DNA of 64,000 bases. It comes from Pelagerythrobacter sp041912895 (GTDB taxonomy: Bacteria; Pseudomonadota; Alphaproteobacteria; Sphingomonadales; Sphingomonadaceae). How positions within the stretch are numbered: the first letter of the stretch is position 1; every line of letters starts with the position of its first letter. Under the pieces are notes generated by a model. That model saw only the letters and a list, made by a program, of their open reading frames with translations. It was not told the origin of the DNA and made no database searches. A program made the position numbers and the translations under genes. This document shows positions 53,850-62,401 of the stretch, in pieces. The stretch lies in assembly GCF_041912895.1 (NCBI RefSeq), contig NZ_JAYSGI010000003.1:62001-126000 (forward strand), in the 5' to 3' direction.

Positions 53850-54518
53850 ATGCGCTGCATGTTGCGCTTCCTCGCCCTTGCCACCTCGCTCGCCGCGCTG
53901 CTGATGGCGGCGGTGCCCGTGCCTGCACCCGCCCATGCCGCACCCGCCGAGGCGGCCGCATGGGAAATCGGACCGATCGTGCGCGGGCGAAGCCTGTCGC
54001 CGGGCATGCCCGCCAGCGCGCGCCACGAAGGCGGGGCCGCGGTGTTCGACATCCCTTCGCCCAGCCCGCGCGAAGGGCACGTGCATTACGTAACGCGCGC
54101 GACCGGGCCGCTCACCGGGGCGGAGCGCATCGTCCTGCGCTATCGCATCGACGGCGAGCCCGGCGTGCGCGTGCTGTCGCAGCAGGACCGCCGGCTGGCA
54201 GGCGAGCTGACGCTCTATTTCCAGCGCCGCGGCGACGACTGGAGCGCGCGGGGCCGCTACGGCACCTATCGCTGGTACGCTCCGGCCGCGACGATGGCAC
54301 CGCTAACGCCGGGGACGCACGAGGTCTCGGTGCCGCTCGATGCCGAATGGAAATCGGTCCACAGCGCCACGCGGACGCAGGCGCCCGAAGACTTCGCCGC
54401 ATCGCTCGCGAACGCCTCGCGCGTCGGCTTCGTGCTGGGATCGCGCGGCGGGCGCGGGCACGGCGTGTTCGCCACCGCGCCCGCGCGCTTCACGATCCTC
54501 GATTTCCGGGTGGAGTGA
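53850..54518 (+). CDS. Exported beta-rich protein, unknown function
   Basis: 222 residues: signal peptide (MLRFLALATSLAALLMAAVP, with an alternative earlier start at 53850), then beta-strand-rich sequence (GPIVRGRSLSPGMPASARHE, AERIVLRYRIDGEPGVRVLS, YFQRRGDDWSARGRYGTYRW in part). It resembles a jelly-roll or carbohydrate-binding-like sandwich, but no family is certain. It converges with infC, 20 nt apart. Confidence 0.6.
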   Translation: MRCMLRFLALATSLAALLMAAVPVPAPAHAAPAEAAAWEIGPIVRGRSLSPGMPASARHEGGAAVFDIPSPSPREGHVHYVTRATGPLTGAERIVLRYRIDGEPGVRVLSQQDRRLAGELTLYFQRRGDDWSARGRYGTYRWYAPAATMAPLTPGTHEVSVPLDAEWKSVHSATRTQAPEDFAASLANASRVGFVLGSRGGRGHGVFATAPARFTILDFRVE

Positions 54519-54538
54519 ACGCCGGTCGGCGGTGCGGC

Positions 54539-55081
54539 TCAGCGCGGTGAAAGCACCATCAGCATCTGGCGCCCTTCGAGGCGGGGAAATGCCTCGACCT
54601 TGGCGATTTCCTCGACATCGTCCTGCACGCGCTTGAGCAGGTTCATGCCGAGCTGCTGGTGCGCCATCTCACGCCCGCGGAAACGCAGCGTGACCTTCAC
54701 CTTGTCGCCCTGTTCGATGAACTTGTTCACGTTGCGCATCTTCACGTCGTAATCGTGTGTGTCGATGTTGGGACGCATCTTGACCTCTTTGATATCCTGG
54801 GTCTTCTGCGTCTTGCGCGCGGCGTTCGCTTTCTTCTGCGCCTCGTAGCGGTACTTGCCTACGTCGAGGAACTTGCACACCGGCGGATCGGCGTTGGGCG
54901 ACACCTCGACCAGGTTAAGGCCGACCTCGGCCGCCTGTTCGATCGCCTCGCGCGTGTACATCACGCCCAGATTCTCGCCCTCGTGGTCGATCACGCGAAC
55001 CTTGTCGGATTGAATCATGTTGTCGAAGCGCGGGCCGCTTTTCACGGGCGGTTGCAGCGAGCGCCGAGGGGGACGGGCTAT
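54539..55081 (-). CDS. infC: Translation initiation factor IF-3, probable AUA start
   Basis: 180 residues if read from ATA 55081, the same as E. coli IF-3. The N-domain MARPPRRSLQPPVKSGPRFD followed by MIQSDKVRVIDHEGENLGVM, then YEAQKKANAARKTQKTQDIK linker and the C-domain VTLRFRGREMAHQQLG are classic IF-3 (initiator tRNA proofreading on the 30S subunit). A GTG at 55045 would give 168 residues but has no SD, whereas AGGAGA sits 7 nt upstream of the ATA. Rare start codons on infC are known to mediate autoregulation in E. coli (AUU). No thrS is in the window. Confidence 0.85.
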   Translation of the reverse strand: MARPPRRSLQPPVKSGPRFDNMIQSDKVRVIDHEGENLGVMYTREAIEQAAEVGLNLVEVSPNADPPVCKFLDVGKYRYEAQKKANAARKTQKTQDIKEVKMRPNIDTHDYDVKMRNVNKFIEQGDKVKVTLRFRGREMAHQQLGMNLLKRVQDDVEEIAKVEAFPRLEGRQMLMVLSPR

Positions 55082-55088
55082 GGGGCAG

Positions 55089-55094
55089 TCTCCT
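55089..55094 (-). promoter_or_regulatory. Shine-Dalgarno deciding the infC ATA start
   Basis: AGGAGA on the minus strand (plus-strand TCTCCT at 55089-55094), 7 nt from the ATA codon at 55081-55079. No comparable SD precedes the GTG at 55045. Confidence 0.7.
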
Positions 55095-55158
55095 GAGTGT
55101 TGCCGTTATTCCAGCCGCCCATGTAGGCGGATCGGCGAAGATTCGCTAGGGGGGACGG

Positions 55159-55851
55159 CTATGCGGCGCTGCGCCAGAGCGGGAATTGCGCCAGCCTGCC
55201 GCGCACGGGCAACACCGCGTCGATCCGCTGGGCAGGCTGCATGGCGCTGCGGATCGCCGGATCGGCGGCGTCCATCCCGCCGGTCAGCGCGCCGAACGCG
55301 GGCAGAATCATGCGCCCGCCGGTGCCCGCGCCCTGCGCCACCACCGCGCAGGGGCGGCGGATGCGCCGCTCGCGCACGGTGAGCTGGAGGCGCGGGTGGT
55401 AATGGCCCGACAGCTCGGGCCGCGTCTCGCCGCCCAGCGCGCGGTGACGCAGGATCAGCCCGGCGATCTCCAGTTCCTCCGCGATCGTGCCGCCGCTGCG
55501 CGCCTCCATCGCCGGGTCGTGGTTGCCGGTGATCCACACCCAGTCGGTCGCGCGCGTCAGCGCCGCAAGCATTCCGGCCGCGTGTTCCTCCAGCCGCGTG
55601 CTGCCGTGGCTGTCGTGGAAATTGTCGCCCAGCGTATAGACGCGGCGCGCGCCCGTCTCGCGGATCGCCAGCGCCACGCGCTCCAGCGTCTCGCGGCTGT
55701 CGTAGGGCGGCAGCATCTGGCCGTGGCGGGCGTAGAAGCTCGCCTTCTCCAGATGCAGGTCCGCCACCAGCAGCGCCTGCTCGCGCGGCCAGTAGAGCGC
55801 GTTGCCGCCGGTCAGGGCGAACTCCTCGCCTGCGAACGAAAGGGGAACCAT
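55159..55851 (-). CDS. pdeM: Ligase-associated DNA damage response endonuclease PdeM
   Basis: 230 residues, a compact calcineurin-like metallophosphoesterase. Metal motifs: VADLHLEK, YTLGDNFHDSHG, ITGNHD and SGHYHPRL. The N-terminal FALTGGNALYWPREQALLVA and the size match PdeM, usually clustered with a DNA ligase, a Lhr-type helicase and an exonuclease in bacterial repair operons. Those partners are not in this window, so here the gene is separate. Start 55851 has the motif beginning immediately. Confidence 0.88.
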   Translation of the reverse strand: MVPLSFAGEEFALTGGNALYWPREQALLVADLHLEKASFYARHGQMLPPYDSRETLERVALAIRETGARRVYTLGDNFHDSHGSTRLEEHAAGMLAALTRATDWVWITGNHDPAMEARSGGTIAEELEIAGLILRHRALGGETRPELSGHYHPRLQLTVRERRIRRPCAVVAQGAGTGGRMILPAFGALTGGMDAADPAIRSAMQPAQRIDAVLPVRGRLAQFPLWRSAA

Positions 55852-55897
55852 GCCGCGCTCTTGCCGTGTCCCCGGCGCTTTGGCAAGGGTTCGCACG

Positions 55898-56764
55898 ATG
55901 ACCGACTGGCAACCCCACACCGCCCGCGCGAAGGACTGGTTCGAGACCCTGCGCGACCAGGTCTGCGCCGAATTCGAGGCGATCGAGCGCGAAGCCGGCT
56001 CGGACGCCGCGTTCGAATACATTCCCTGGGCGCGCGAGGAAGAGGGCAACGCGAACCCCGGCGGCGGGGTGCGCGGGGTGATGAAGGGGCAGGTGTTCGA
56101 GAAAGTCGGCGTCAACGTCTCGACCGTCCACGGCGCCTTCGCGCCCGAATTCGCGCGCACGATCCACGGGGCGGAGGATAGCCCCGAGTTCACCGCCACC
56201 GGCATCAGCCTGGTCGCGCACATGGCCAACCCGCACGTGCCCGCCGTCCACATGAACACCCGGTTCCTGACCACCGCAAAGGCGTGGTTCGGCGGCGGCG
56301 CGGACCTCAACCCGCCGATCCCCTACGACGAGGACACGCAGGAATTCCACGCCGCCTTCCGCGCCGCCTGCGCGGGGCACAACCCGACCTATTACGATCG
56401 CTTCAGTAAGTGGGCGGAGGATTACTTCTTCATCCCTCACCGCGGCGTGCATCGCGGCGTGGGCGGGATCTTCTACGATCACCTCGAATGCGACGGCGAT
56501 GATGGGGGCGCGGCGGCGTGGGAGCGCCACTTCGCGTTCACGCAGGACGTCGGCCGCGCCTTCCTCGCGGTGTTCCCGAAGCTGGTGCGCCGCCGGATGG
56601 GTGCCGAATTCACGCCGGAGGACAAGCGCGCCCAGCTCGAATGGCGCGGCCGCTACGCCGAATTCAACCTCGTCTACGATCGCGGCACGCTGTTCGGCCT
56701 CAAGACCGGCGGCAATATCGATGCGATCCTGATGAGCCTGCCGCCGCAGGCGGAGTGGAACTGA
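55898..56764 (+). CDS. hemF: Oxygen-dependent coproporphyrinogen III oxidase HemF
   Basis: 288 residues. Haem pathway: decarboxylates coproporphyrinogen III using O2. Family markers VFEKVGVNVSTVHGAFAPEF, NPHVPAVHMNTRF, WFGGGADLNPPIPYDEDTQE and FFIPHRGVHRGVGGIFYDHL are continuous, and the C-terminal RYAEFNLVYDRGTLFGLKTGG fits. Divergent from pdeM by 46 nt. Confidence 0.97.
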   Translation: MTDWQPHTARAKDWFETLRDQVCAEFEAIEREAGSDAAFEYIPWAREEEGNANPGGGVRGVMKGQVFEKVGVNVSTVHGAFAPEFARTIHGAEDSPEFTATGISLVAHMANPHVPAVHMNTRFLTTAKAWFGGGADLNPPIPYDEDTQEFHAAFRAACAGHNPTYYDRFSKWAEDYFFIPHRGVHRGVGGIFYDHLECDGDDGGAAAWERHFAFTQDVGRAFLAVFPKLVRRRMGAEFTPEDKRAQLEWRGRYAEFNLVYDRGTLFGLKTGGNIDAILMSLPPQAEWN

Positions 56765-56858
56765 CCGCCGCGCCGAACTATACGAAAACCTTTCGTGCCC
56801 CGGCACTTCCGCCGGTCACCGCCGTTTGGAGGGGCACATGCCAACGGGGAGAATTTCC

Positions 56859-58763
56859 ATGCGTCCTGTCGCCGCCGCACTTTCGCTGCTGCTCGCCACC
56901 ACCGCCTGCACCACGATGGGCACGCAGCCGCCCGCAGCCTCGGGCGAGCGGATGGTCGCGCCGATCCTGACGACGCCCGATGCGCTCGACACCTCCACCT
57001 TCGCGCAGCCGCAGGTGGCGCGGGTGACGCATGTCGATCTCGACCTCGCGCTCGATTTCGAGCGCAAGAGCGTGGGCGGCATGGCGACGCTCGATATTCT
57101 CGCGCGCGACGACGCCTCGCAGATCGTGCTCGACAGTGACGGGTTGCAGGTCAGCCGGGTGGTCGACGCGCGCGGCAACGAGCTCGATTTCGATATCGGC
57201 GAGACGGTGGAGGGCAAGGGCGCCCCGCTGACGGTGACGATCGGCAACGCGCGCAAGATCACCATCTACTACACCGCCAACCCGCAAGCCGACGCGCTGC
57301 AATGGCTGAGCCCGGAGCAGACCGCGGGCGGCCAATATCCGTACCTGTTCAGCCAGGGGCAGGCGATCCTCAACCGCAGCTGGATCCCGACGCAGGACAG
57401 CCCCGGCATCCGCCAGACGTGGGAAGCGCGGATCACCGCGCCCGAACCGCTCGACGTGGTGATGTCGGGCGTGCGGCAGGGCGAGCCGGAAGATCTCGGC
57501 AACGGGCGGCGTGCGTTCACGTTCGTCATGGATAAGCCGGTGCCACCCTATCTGATTGCGATCGCCGCGGGCGACATCGATTTCCGCGCCATCGGCCGGC
57601 GCACCGGCGTGTGGGCCGAGCCGGCGATCCTCAATCGCGCGCACTGGGAGGTCGCCGATACCGAGGACATGGTGGAAGAGGCGGAGACGCTCTACGGGCC
57701 CTATCGCTGGGGCCGCTACGACATGATCGTGCTGCCGCCCGCCTTCCCTTACGGCGGGATGGAAAACCCGGTCATGACCTTCCTCACGCCGACCTTCATC
57801 GCGGGCGACCGCAGCCTCACCGGCCTGGTCGCGCACGAACTGGCGCACTCGTGGTCGGGCAACCTCGTGACCAACGCCGTCTGGGCCGACAGCTGGCTGA
57901 ACGAAGGCGTCACCAGCTATTTCGAGAACCGCATCATCGAGGAAATCTACGGCGAGAAGCGCGCCGAGCAGGAAGCCGCGCTCAGCTTCGCTGCGATCGA
58001 GGATACGCTGGCCGAAGTAGGCGCCGATGCGCCGGGCACCGCGCTGCACCAGCCCGACGGCACCGAGGGCGCGGGCAGCGCGATCGTCTACGACAAAGGC
58101 GCGGCCTTCCTGCGCACGCTGGAGCACGAGGTCGGGCGCGAGCGGCTCGACGCCTGGCTGCGCCAGTGGTTCGACAACCACGCGTTCGAGCCTGCGACCT
58201 CGAACATGATCTACGAGGACATGCGCGCCAACCTCGCGCGCGACGAGGCCGAGGCGCAGCGCCTGCGCCTGCGCGAATGGATCTTCGCGCCGGGCCTGCC
58301 CGCCAATGTCGCCCGGCCTGATCCGGCGGCGTTCGCCACGGTCGATGCCGCCTCGCGCGGCTATGCGGGTTCGGGCGCGGTTCCGTCCGCCGCCGACTGG
58401 CGCAAGTGGAGTTCCGCGGAGCGCCAGCGCTTCCTGCAGAACCTGCCGCGCGAGCGCACATCCGAGCAGCTCGCCGCGCTCGACCGCCAACTCGCGTTGT
58501 CGAGCACGGGCAACAACGAGGAACTGTTCCTGTGGCTCGATCTGGCGCTGGCCAATCGCTATCAGCCCGCAGTGCCGCAGGCCGAGACGTTCCTCGCCGA
58601 AGTCGGCCGCGCGAAGTTCGTCCGCCCGCTGTTCGCCACTCTGATGGGCGAAGGCGACTGGGGCCAGCCGATCGCCAAGCGCATCTACGCCGAGACGCGC
58701 CCCGGCTATCACGCGGTTACGCGCGCCGGGGTCGATCGGGTGGTCGGCTGGGAGGGGGGCTGA
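56859..58763 (+). CDS. M1 family aminopeptidase-like metallopeptidase, lipoprotein or exported
   Basis: 634 residues. The start MRPVAAALSLLLATTAC is a lipoprotein-like signal (Cys at 17), with GGGGAGA upstream; an alternative ATG at 56838 has its own SD. The zinc motif HELAHSWSGN begins at His326, and NEGVTSYFE supplies the second Glu (Glu349). YGGMENPVMTF is the substrate loop (GxMEN). The C-terminal domain resembles the LTA4H/leukotriene-hydrolase-like helical part. Probably a periplasmic aminopeptidase. Confidence 0.92.
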   Translation: MRPVAAALSLLLATTACTTMGTQPPAASGERMVAPILTTPDALDTSTFAQPQVARVTHVDLDLALDFERKSVGGMATLDILARDDASQIVLDSDGLQVSRVVDARGNELDFDIGETVEGKGAPLTVTIGNARKITIYYTANPQADALQWLSPEQTAGGQYPYLFSQGQAILNRSWIPTQDSPGIRQTWEARITAPEPLDVVMSGVRQGEPEDLGNGRRAFTFVMDKPVPPYLIAIAAGDIDFRAIGRRTGVWAEPAILNRAHWEVADTEDMVEEAETLYGPYRWGRYDMIVLPPAFPYGGMENPVMTFLTPTFIAGDRSLTGLVAHELAHSWSGNLVTNAVWADSWLNEGVTSYFENRIIEEIYGEKRAEQEAALSFAAIEDTLAEVGADAPGTALHQPDGTEGAGSAIVYDKGAAFLRTLEHEVGRERLDAWLRQWFDNHAFEPATSNMIYEDMRANLARDEAEAQRLRLREWIFAPGLPANVARPDPAAFATVDAASRGYAGSGAVPSAADWRKWSSAERQRFLQNLPRERTSEQLAALDRQLALSSTGNNEELFLWLDLALANRYQPAVPQAETFLAEVGRAKFVRPLFATLMGEGDWGQPIAKRIYAETRPGYHAVTRAGVDRVVGWEGG

Positions 58764-58795
58764 AACCGCGAACGTCGCGTCAGTGGTGGGGTAGC

Positions 58796-58967
58796 GGATT
58801 TTTGGTTCACGCGGAGACGCGGAGACGCAGAGGAATAGCGCCAAGCGCCGCAGGCATTCTCAAGCCGGCGCAGTTCGTCTGCTACCACCCTTAATGGTGG
58901 AGTGCGGCTGCGCCGCTGGCACTCGATCTCCGCGCCTCTGCGTCTCCGCGTGAACCAGAAAAAATCC
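58796..58967. repeat. Inverted-repeat element with GGTTCACGCGGAGACGC ends
   Basis: The left end GGATTTTTGGTTCACGCGGA and onward (58796) is repeated inverted at the right (TCCGCGTGAACC-AGAAAAAATCC, ending near 58967). The arms contain tandem units (GCGGAGAC, GCGGAGAC, GCAGAGG). In the middle is a small hairpin, CCACCC-TTAA-TGGTGG. No ORF is supported. It occupies the gap between the convergent M1 peptidase and DUF2474 genes. Its build parallels the element at 17086-17228. Confidence 0.75.
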
Positions 58968-58997
58968 CGCCGCCGAACAACGCTGCCCACTAACAGG

Positions 58998-59129
58998 TCA
59001 GGCGATCCACAACCTGAGCAGCCAGGCCACCACGCCGAGCACGGTCACGCTGGCGAGCCAGATCGCGGCCATCCACGCGAGCCGGCGCCACAGCGGCGTG
59101 CTCTCGGCCGCCCGCCCCGGCTCGGCCAT
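58998..59129 (-). CDS. DUF2474 small membrane protein
   Basis: 43 residues: MAEPGRAAESTPLWRRLAWM then a membrane helix (AIWLASVTVLGVVAWLL). DUF2474 genes are a small downstream partner of bd-type oxidases, comparable to CydX in position. ATG overlaps the cydB stop (TGATG at 59127-59131), indicating coupling. Confidence 0.85.
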   Translation of the reverse strand: MAEPGRAAESTPLWRRLAWMAAIWLASVTVLGVVAWLLRLWIA

Positions 59130-60130
59130 CAATGGTAACCTTCGTGCCCCACCTTCCCGCGAAAGACCCAGTAGGTCCACGCGGTGTAGGCGAGGATCAG
59201 CGGCATGGTGAGCGCCACGCCGATCAGCATGAACGACTGGCTGCGTTCGGGCGCGGCGGCGTCCCAGATGGTGATCTCGTCGGGCACGATGAAGGGGAAC
59301 ATCGACACGCCGAGCCCCGCCATGCCGAGCAGGAACAGCCCGAGGCTGAGCCAGAACGGCGCGGCTTCCCATTTTCGCGCCAGCCCGAGGAACAGCAGCA
59401 CCGCGATGATCGCGGTCAGCAGCGGCACGTTGGCTGCGAACAGCACGCTGGGCATCGAGAACCAGCGGTCGAAATACTGCGCTTCGAGGAACGGCGTATA
59501 GAGGCTGACCGCGCCGAGCAGCAGCAGCGTGGCGATCGCGGCGGGCACGGCCATGCGCCGCGCATGGGCCTGCGCCGGCCCTTCCAGCTTCCACACCAGC
59601 CACGTGCTGCCGAGCAGCGCATAGCCCGCGACGGTGCCGAGCCCGGTGAGCAGGGTGTAGGGCGTCAGCCAGTTCCACCAGCTGCCGTCGTAGGCGCGCC
59701 CGTCCACCTCGATGCCTTGCAGCAGCGCGCCAAGCACCATGCCCTGCGTCATCGCGGCGACGATCGAGCCGCCGCTGAACGCCAGGTCCCAGAACGCGCG
59801 GTGCGCCGGATCGCGCCAGCGGAATTCGAACGCGACCCCGCGGAACACGAGGCCGAGCAGCATCGCGATGATGAGCGGATAGGTCGCGGGCAGCACGATC
59901 GCGTAGGCGAGCGGGAAGGCGGCGAACAGCCCGCCGCCGCCGAGCACGAGCCATGTCTCGTTCCCGTCCCACACGGGCGCGACCGAGTTCATCGCGCTGT
60001 CGCGCTCCGCGCCGACGGCGAAGCTGGGGAACAGCACCCCGATGCCGAGGTCGAACCCGTCCATCACGACGTAGGCGAAGACGGCGAAAGCGATGATGAA
60101 GGCCCAGATCACCGGAAGGTCGATTTCCAT
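59129..60130 (-). CDS. cydB: Cytochrome bd-type ubiquinol oxidase subunit II
   Basis: 333 residues with about eight membrane segments. DLPVIWAFIIAFAVFAYVVM then DGFDLGIGVLFP, VWDGNETWLVLGGGGLFAAF and FRGVAFEFRWRDPAHRAFWD are core CydB motifs, with MFPFIVPDEITIWDAAAPER near the end. Forms the quinol:O2 oxidoreductase with CydA, generating proton motive force without pumping. TGATG overlaps with both neighbours. Confidence 0.96.
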   Translation of the reverse strand: MEIDLPVIWAFIIAFAVFAYVVMDGFDLGIGVLFPSFAVGAERDSAMNSVAPVWDGNETWLVLGGGGLFAAFPLAYAIVLPATYPLIIAMLLGLVFRGVAFEFRWRDPAHRAFWDLAFSGGSIVAAMTQGMVLGALLQGIEVDGRAYDGSWWNWLTPYTLLTGLGTVAGYALLGSTWLVWKLEGPAQAHARRMAVPAAIATLLLLGAVSLYTPFLEAQYFDRWFSMPSVLFAANVPLLTAIIAVLLFLGLARKWEAAPFWLSLGLFLLGMAGLGVSMFPFIVPDEITIWDAAAPERSQSFMLIGVALTMPLILAYTAWTYWVFRGKVGHEGYH

Positions 60131-61575
60131 CACTCGGCCTCCTCGCGATTGCGCGGCAGCGCGTCCGGGTCTCCGGGGTTCTGCGTCGGGCCCGGGGTGA
60201 TTCCGGCGGTGCGGATCGGACCGGGCTCGCCCGTCTTGACCCCGCGCTCGCCGCGATGGGGGGACTTGCTCATCAGTTTGAGGATGTACCAGGCGCCCGC
60301 GCCGAAGACTGCGAAATAGACGATGACGAACGCCACCAGCGAGGTCGCCACGGCAGGCGCGGCGAGCGGGCTGGCGCTGTCCACCGTACGCAACAGGCCG
60401 TAGACCGTCCATGGCTGACGCCCGACTTCGGTGGTGATCCACCCGGCGAGCACGGCGACGAAGCCCGACGGCGCCATCACCAGCGCGGCGCGGTGCAGCC
60501 AGCGCCATTCGAACAGCTTGCCGCGAAAGCGCGCGAGCAGGCTCCATAGACCGAGCAGGACCATCAGCGTGCCGATCCCGACCATTATGCGGAACGACCA
60601 GAAGACGATGCCCACCGGCGGGCGGTCTTCCTCCGCGATCGTGTCCAGCCCCGCGAGCGGCGCGTTCGGATCGTGCTTGAGGATCAGCGAGGAGGCCTTG
60701 GGGATCTCGACCGCGTAGTCGACCCGCTGTTCCGCGCTGTTGGGGATGCCGAACAGGATCAGCGGCGCGCCGTCGGGATGGCTCTGGTAGTGTCCCTCCA
60801 TCGCCATGACCTTGGCCGGCTGGTGCTCCAGCGTGTTGAGCCCGTGCAGGTCGCCCACCACGACCTGGATCGGCGCGACGATCGCGGCCATCCACATCGC
60901 CATCGAGAACATCGTGCGCGCGTGCTTGTTCGTGCTGTCCTTCAGCAGGTGCCACGCGCCCACGCCGCCGACCGCGAAGGCCGTGGTGAGGTAGGCGGCG
61001 GTCAGCGTGTGTGCGAGGCGGAAGGGAAAGCTGGGATTGAACACGATGTCCCACCAGCTTTCGCCCGGCAGGAACTGGCCGTTCGCGCCCATTTCGAACC
61101 CGGTGGGCGTGTGCATCCACGAATTGACGCTCAGGATCCAGAACGCGGAAATGAACGTGCCGACCGCGACCATGCAGGTTGCGGCGAAATGCAGCTTGCG
61201 CCCGACCTTCTCCATCCCGAACAGCATCACGCCGAGGAAGCCGGCCTCGAGGAAGAACGCGGTCAGCACCTCGTAGGCCATCAGCGGCCCGATGACCGGC
61301 CCGGCCTTGTCGGAGAACACCGCCCAGTTGGTCCCGAACTGGTAGGACATGACGATGCCCGAGACGACGCCCATCGCGAAGGCGACGGCGAAGATCTTGA
61401 TCCAGTACTTGAACAGGTCGAGGTAGCGCTGCTTGCCCGTCTTCAGCCACAGCGCCTCGAGCACCGCGAGATAGCTGGCCAGCCCGATCGAGAAGGCGGG
61501 AAAGATGAAATGGAAGCTGACGGTGAACGCGAACTGGATTCGCGCGAGGAGAATGGCGTCGAGGTCCTGCAACAT
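60130..61575 (-). CDS. cydA: Cytochrome bd-type ubiquinol oxidase subunit I (CIO-like)
   Basis: 481 residues, nine membrane helices predicted. Haem-ligand regions: RIQFAFTVSFHFIFPAFSIG near the N-terminus (His), GVVSGIVMSYQFGTNWAVF (with Met), and the quinol site GWITTEVGRQPWTVYGLLRT. The length and short periplasmic loop fit the cyanide-insensitive oxidase subgroup (CioA-like) rather than the long-Q-loop E. coli form; this is inferred by length. It heads cydA-cydB-DUF2474. Confidence 0.95.
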   Translation of the reverse strand: MLQDLDAILLARIQFAFTVSFHFIFPAFSIGLASYLAVLEALWLKTGKQRYLDLFKYWIKIFAVAFAMGVVSGIVMSYQFGTNWAVFSDKAGPVIGPLMAYEVLTAFFLEAGFLGVMLFGMEKVGRKLHFAATCMVAVGTFISAFWILSVNSWMHTPTGFEMGANGQFLPGESWWDIVFNPSFPFRLAHTLTAAYLTTAFAVGGVGAWHLLKDSTNKHARTMFSMAMWMAAIVAPIQVVVGDLHGLNTLEHQPAKVMAMEGHYQSHPDGAPLILFGIPNSAEQRVDYAVEIPKASSLILKHDPNAPLAGLDTIAEEDRPPVGIVFWSFRIMVGIGTLMVLLGLWSLLARFRGKLFEWRWLHRAALVMAPSGFVAVLAGWITTEVGRQPWTVYGLLRTVDSASPLAAPAVATSLVAFVIVYFAVFGAGAWYILKLMSKSPHRGERGVKTGEPGPIRTAGITPGPTQNPGDPDALPRNREEAE

Positions 61576-61674
61576 CGCGGGCGCGAGCCCTAGCGCAGAT
61601 GCGCGCCCGCGTGAATTGGAATTAGGGGCACAGGTGTTGCGGTAGATGCAACGATATCGGTGCTGCCGGGCCGT

Positions 61675-62067
61675 TCAGGTGATGTGCTGACGAAACCAGT
61701 CGGCGAGTTCGTTCTCGCCCAATTCGCCTGCTGCCAAAGCGAGAACGGTGGTTATCGCATTGCTGGGGGCAAATGCGACTTTCGCGCCGTTCAATTGAAG
61801 AAACAGTCGCGCGATGACCCAGGCCGTGCGCTTGTTGCCATCTGCAAACAGATGATTGCGCGCGATGCCGAAAGCGTAAGCGGCTGCGAGCGCGCACAGA
61901 TCATCCTCGCCGTAGGACCAGCGATTGATTGGGCGAGCGAGCGCCGATTCCAACGCACCGCCATCGCGCAGGCCGCTCCCTCCGCCATGCTCGGCGAGTT
62001 GCCGATCGTGCACGGCAAGTGCGATGTCGTTCCCCAGCCAAATCGGCTCGGTTCGATCTCCCGCCAT
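61675..62067 (-). CDS. doc: Doc/Fic family toxin
   Basis: 130 residues. The Fic-fold active loop HLFADGNKRTAWVIARLFLQ matches the Doc H-x-F-x-(D/N)-G-N-K-R consensus; the N-terminal VHDRQLAEHGGGSGLRDGGA also fits. Doc toxins phosphorylate EF-Tu and stop translation. Coupled to the antitoxin gene upstream, 8 nt apart, antitoxin first, as is standard for type II modules. High G+C, so no obvious foreign composition. Confidence 0.88.
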   Translation of the reverse strand: MAGDRTEPIWLGNDIALAVHDRQLAEHGGGSGLRDGGALESALARPINRWSYGEDDLCALAAAYAFGIARNHLFADGNKRTAWVIARLFLQLNGAKVAFAPSNAITTVLALAAGELGENELADWFRQHIT

Positions 62068-62075
62068 CGGATTAC

Positions 62076-62303
62076 CTACTTTGCAAGAACCCGCAGGATA
62101 TCACGATCTTCGCGCATGATGGCCTCGGCTGCCTCCATCTTGGCGGCGAAATCCGGGTCGACCGAGCTGAGCCGAACGCCATCGGGCGCTTCAGACAGAA
62201 ACAGCGCATCGCCCACGCCCGCGCGCAGGCGTGCCAGAACCTCCTTCGGCAGGATGATTCCGGCGGAGTTGCCGATGCGGGTGATTTTGAGCGTGGCGTT
62301 CAT
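62076..62303 (-). CDS. AbrB/MazE-type DNA-binding antitoxin
   Basis: 75 residues. The N-terminal swapped-hairpin sequence MNATLKITRIGNSAGIILPK with EVLARLRAGVGDALFLS is the AbrB/MazE DNA-binding domain. The C-terminal acidic helix (FAAKMEAAEAIMREDRDILR) likely neutralises the toxin. It lies upstream of doc. A palindromic operator at 62312-62327 is 8 nt before its start, consistent with autorepression. Pairing of this domain with Doc, instead of Phd, is seen in many proteobacteria. Confidence 0.88.
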   Translation of the reverse strand: MNATLKITRIGNSAGIILPKEVLARLRAGVGDALFLSEAPDGVRLSSVDPDFAAKMEAAEAIMREDRDILRVLAK

Positions 62304-62311
62304 GCGAGTGT

Positions 62312-62327
62312 TATAACGTTCGTTATA
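62312..62327. promoter_or_regulatory. Operator palindrome of the Doc antitoxin
   Basis: TATAACGTTCGTTATA is a perfect 7-bp inverted repeat with a 2-nt centre, 8 nt upstream of the antitoxin ATG. It overlaps -10-like TATAAC hexamers on both strands and lies 74 nt before the ATG of the divergent (p)ppGpp enzyme gene. Confidence 0.75.
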
Positions 62328-62401
62328 CCATCATGCAATCGCTTTCGCCGTGCACGAAAACACTTGCGGCGGGCCCGGCAATCCTCACATCGTCGCCAGC
62401 G

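Noticed and set aside
55043..55045. GTG as infC start
   Set aside because: It lacks an SD and would truncate the N-domain; ATA 55081 with AGGAGA fits length and motif.
62333..62401. Earlier ATG for the (p)ppGpp enzyme gene
   Set aside because: The 23 extra residues do not resemble homologues, which begin at the MLRQYELVERV sequence.
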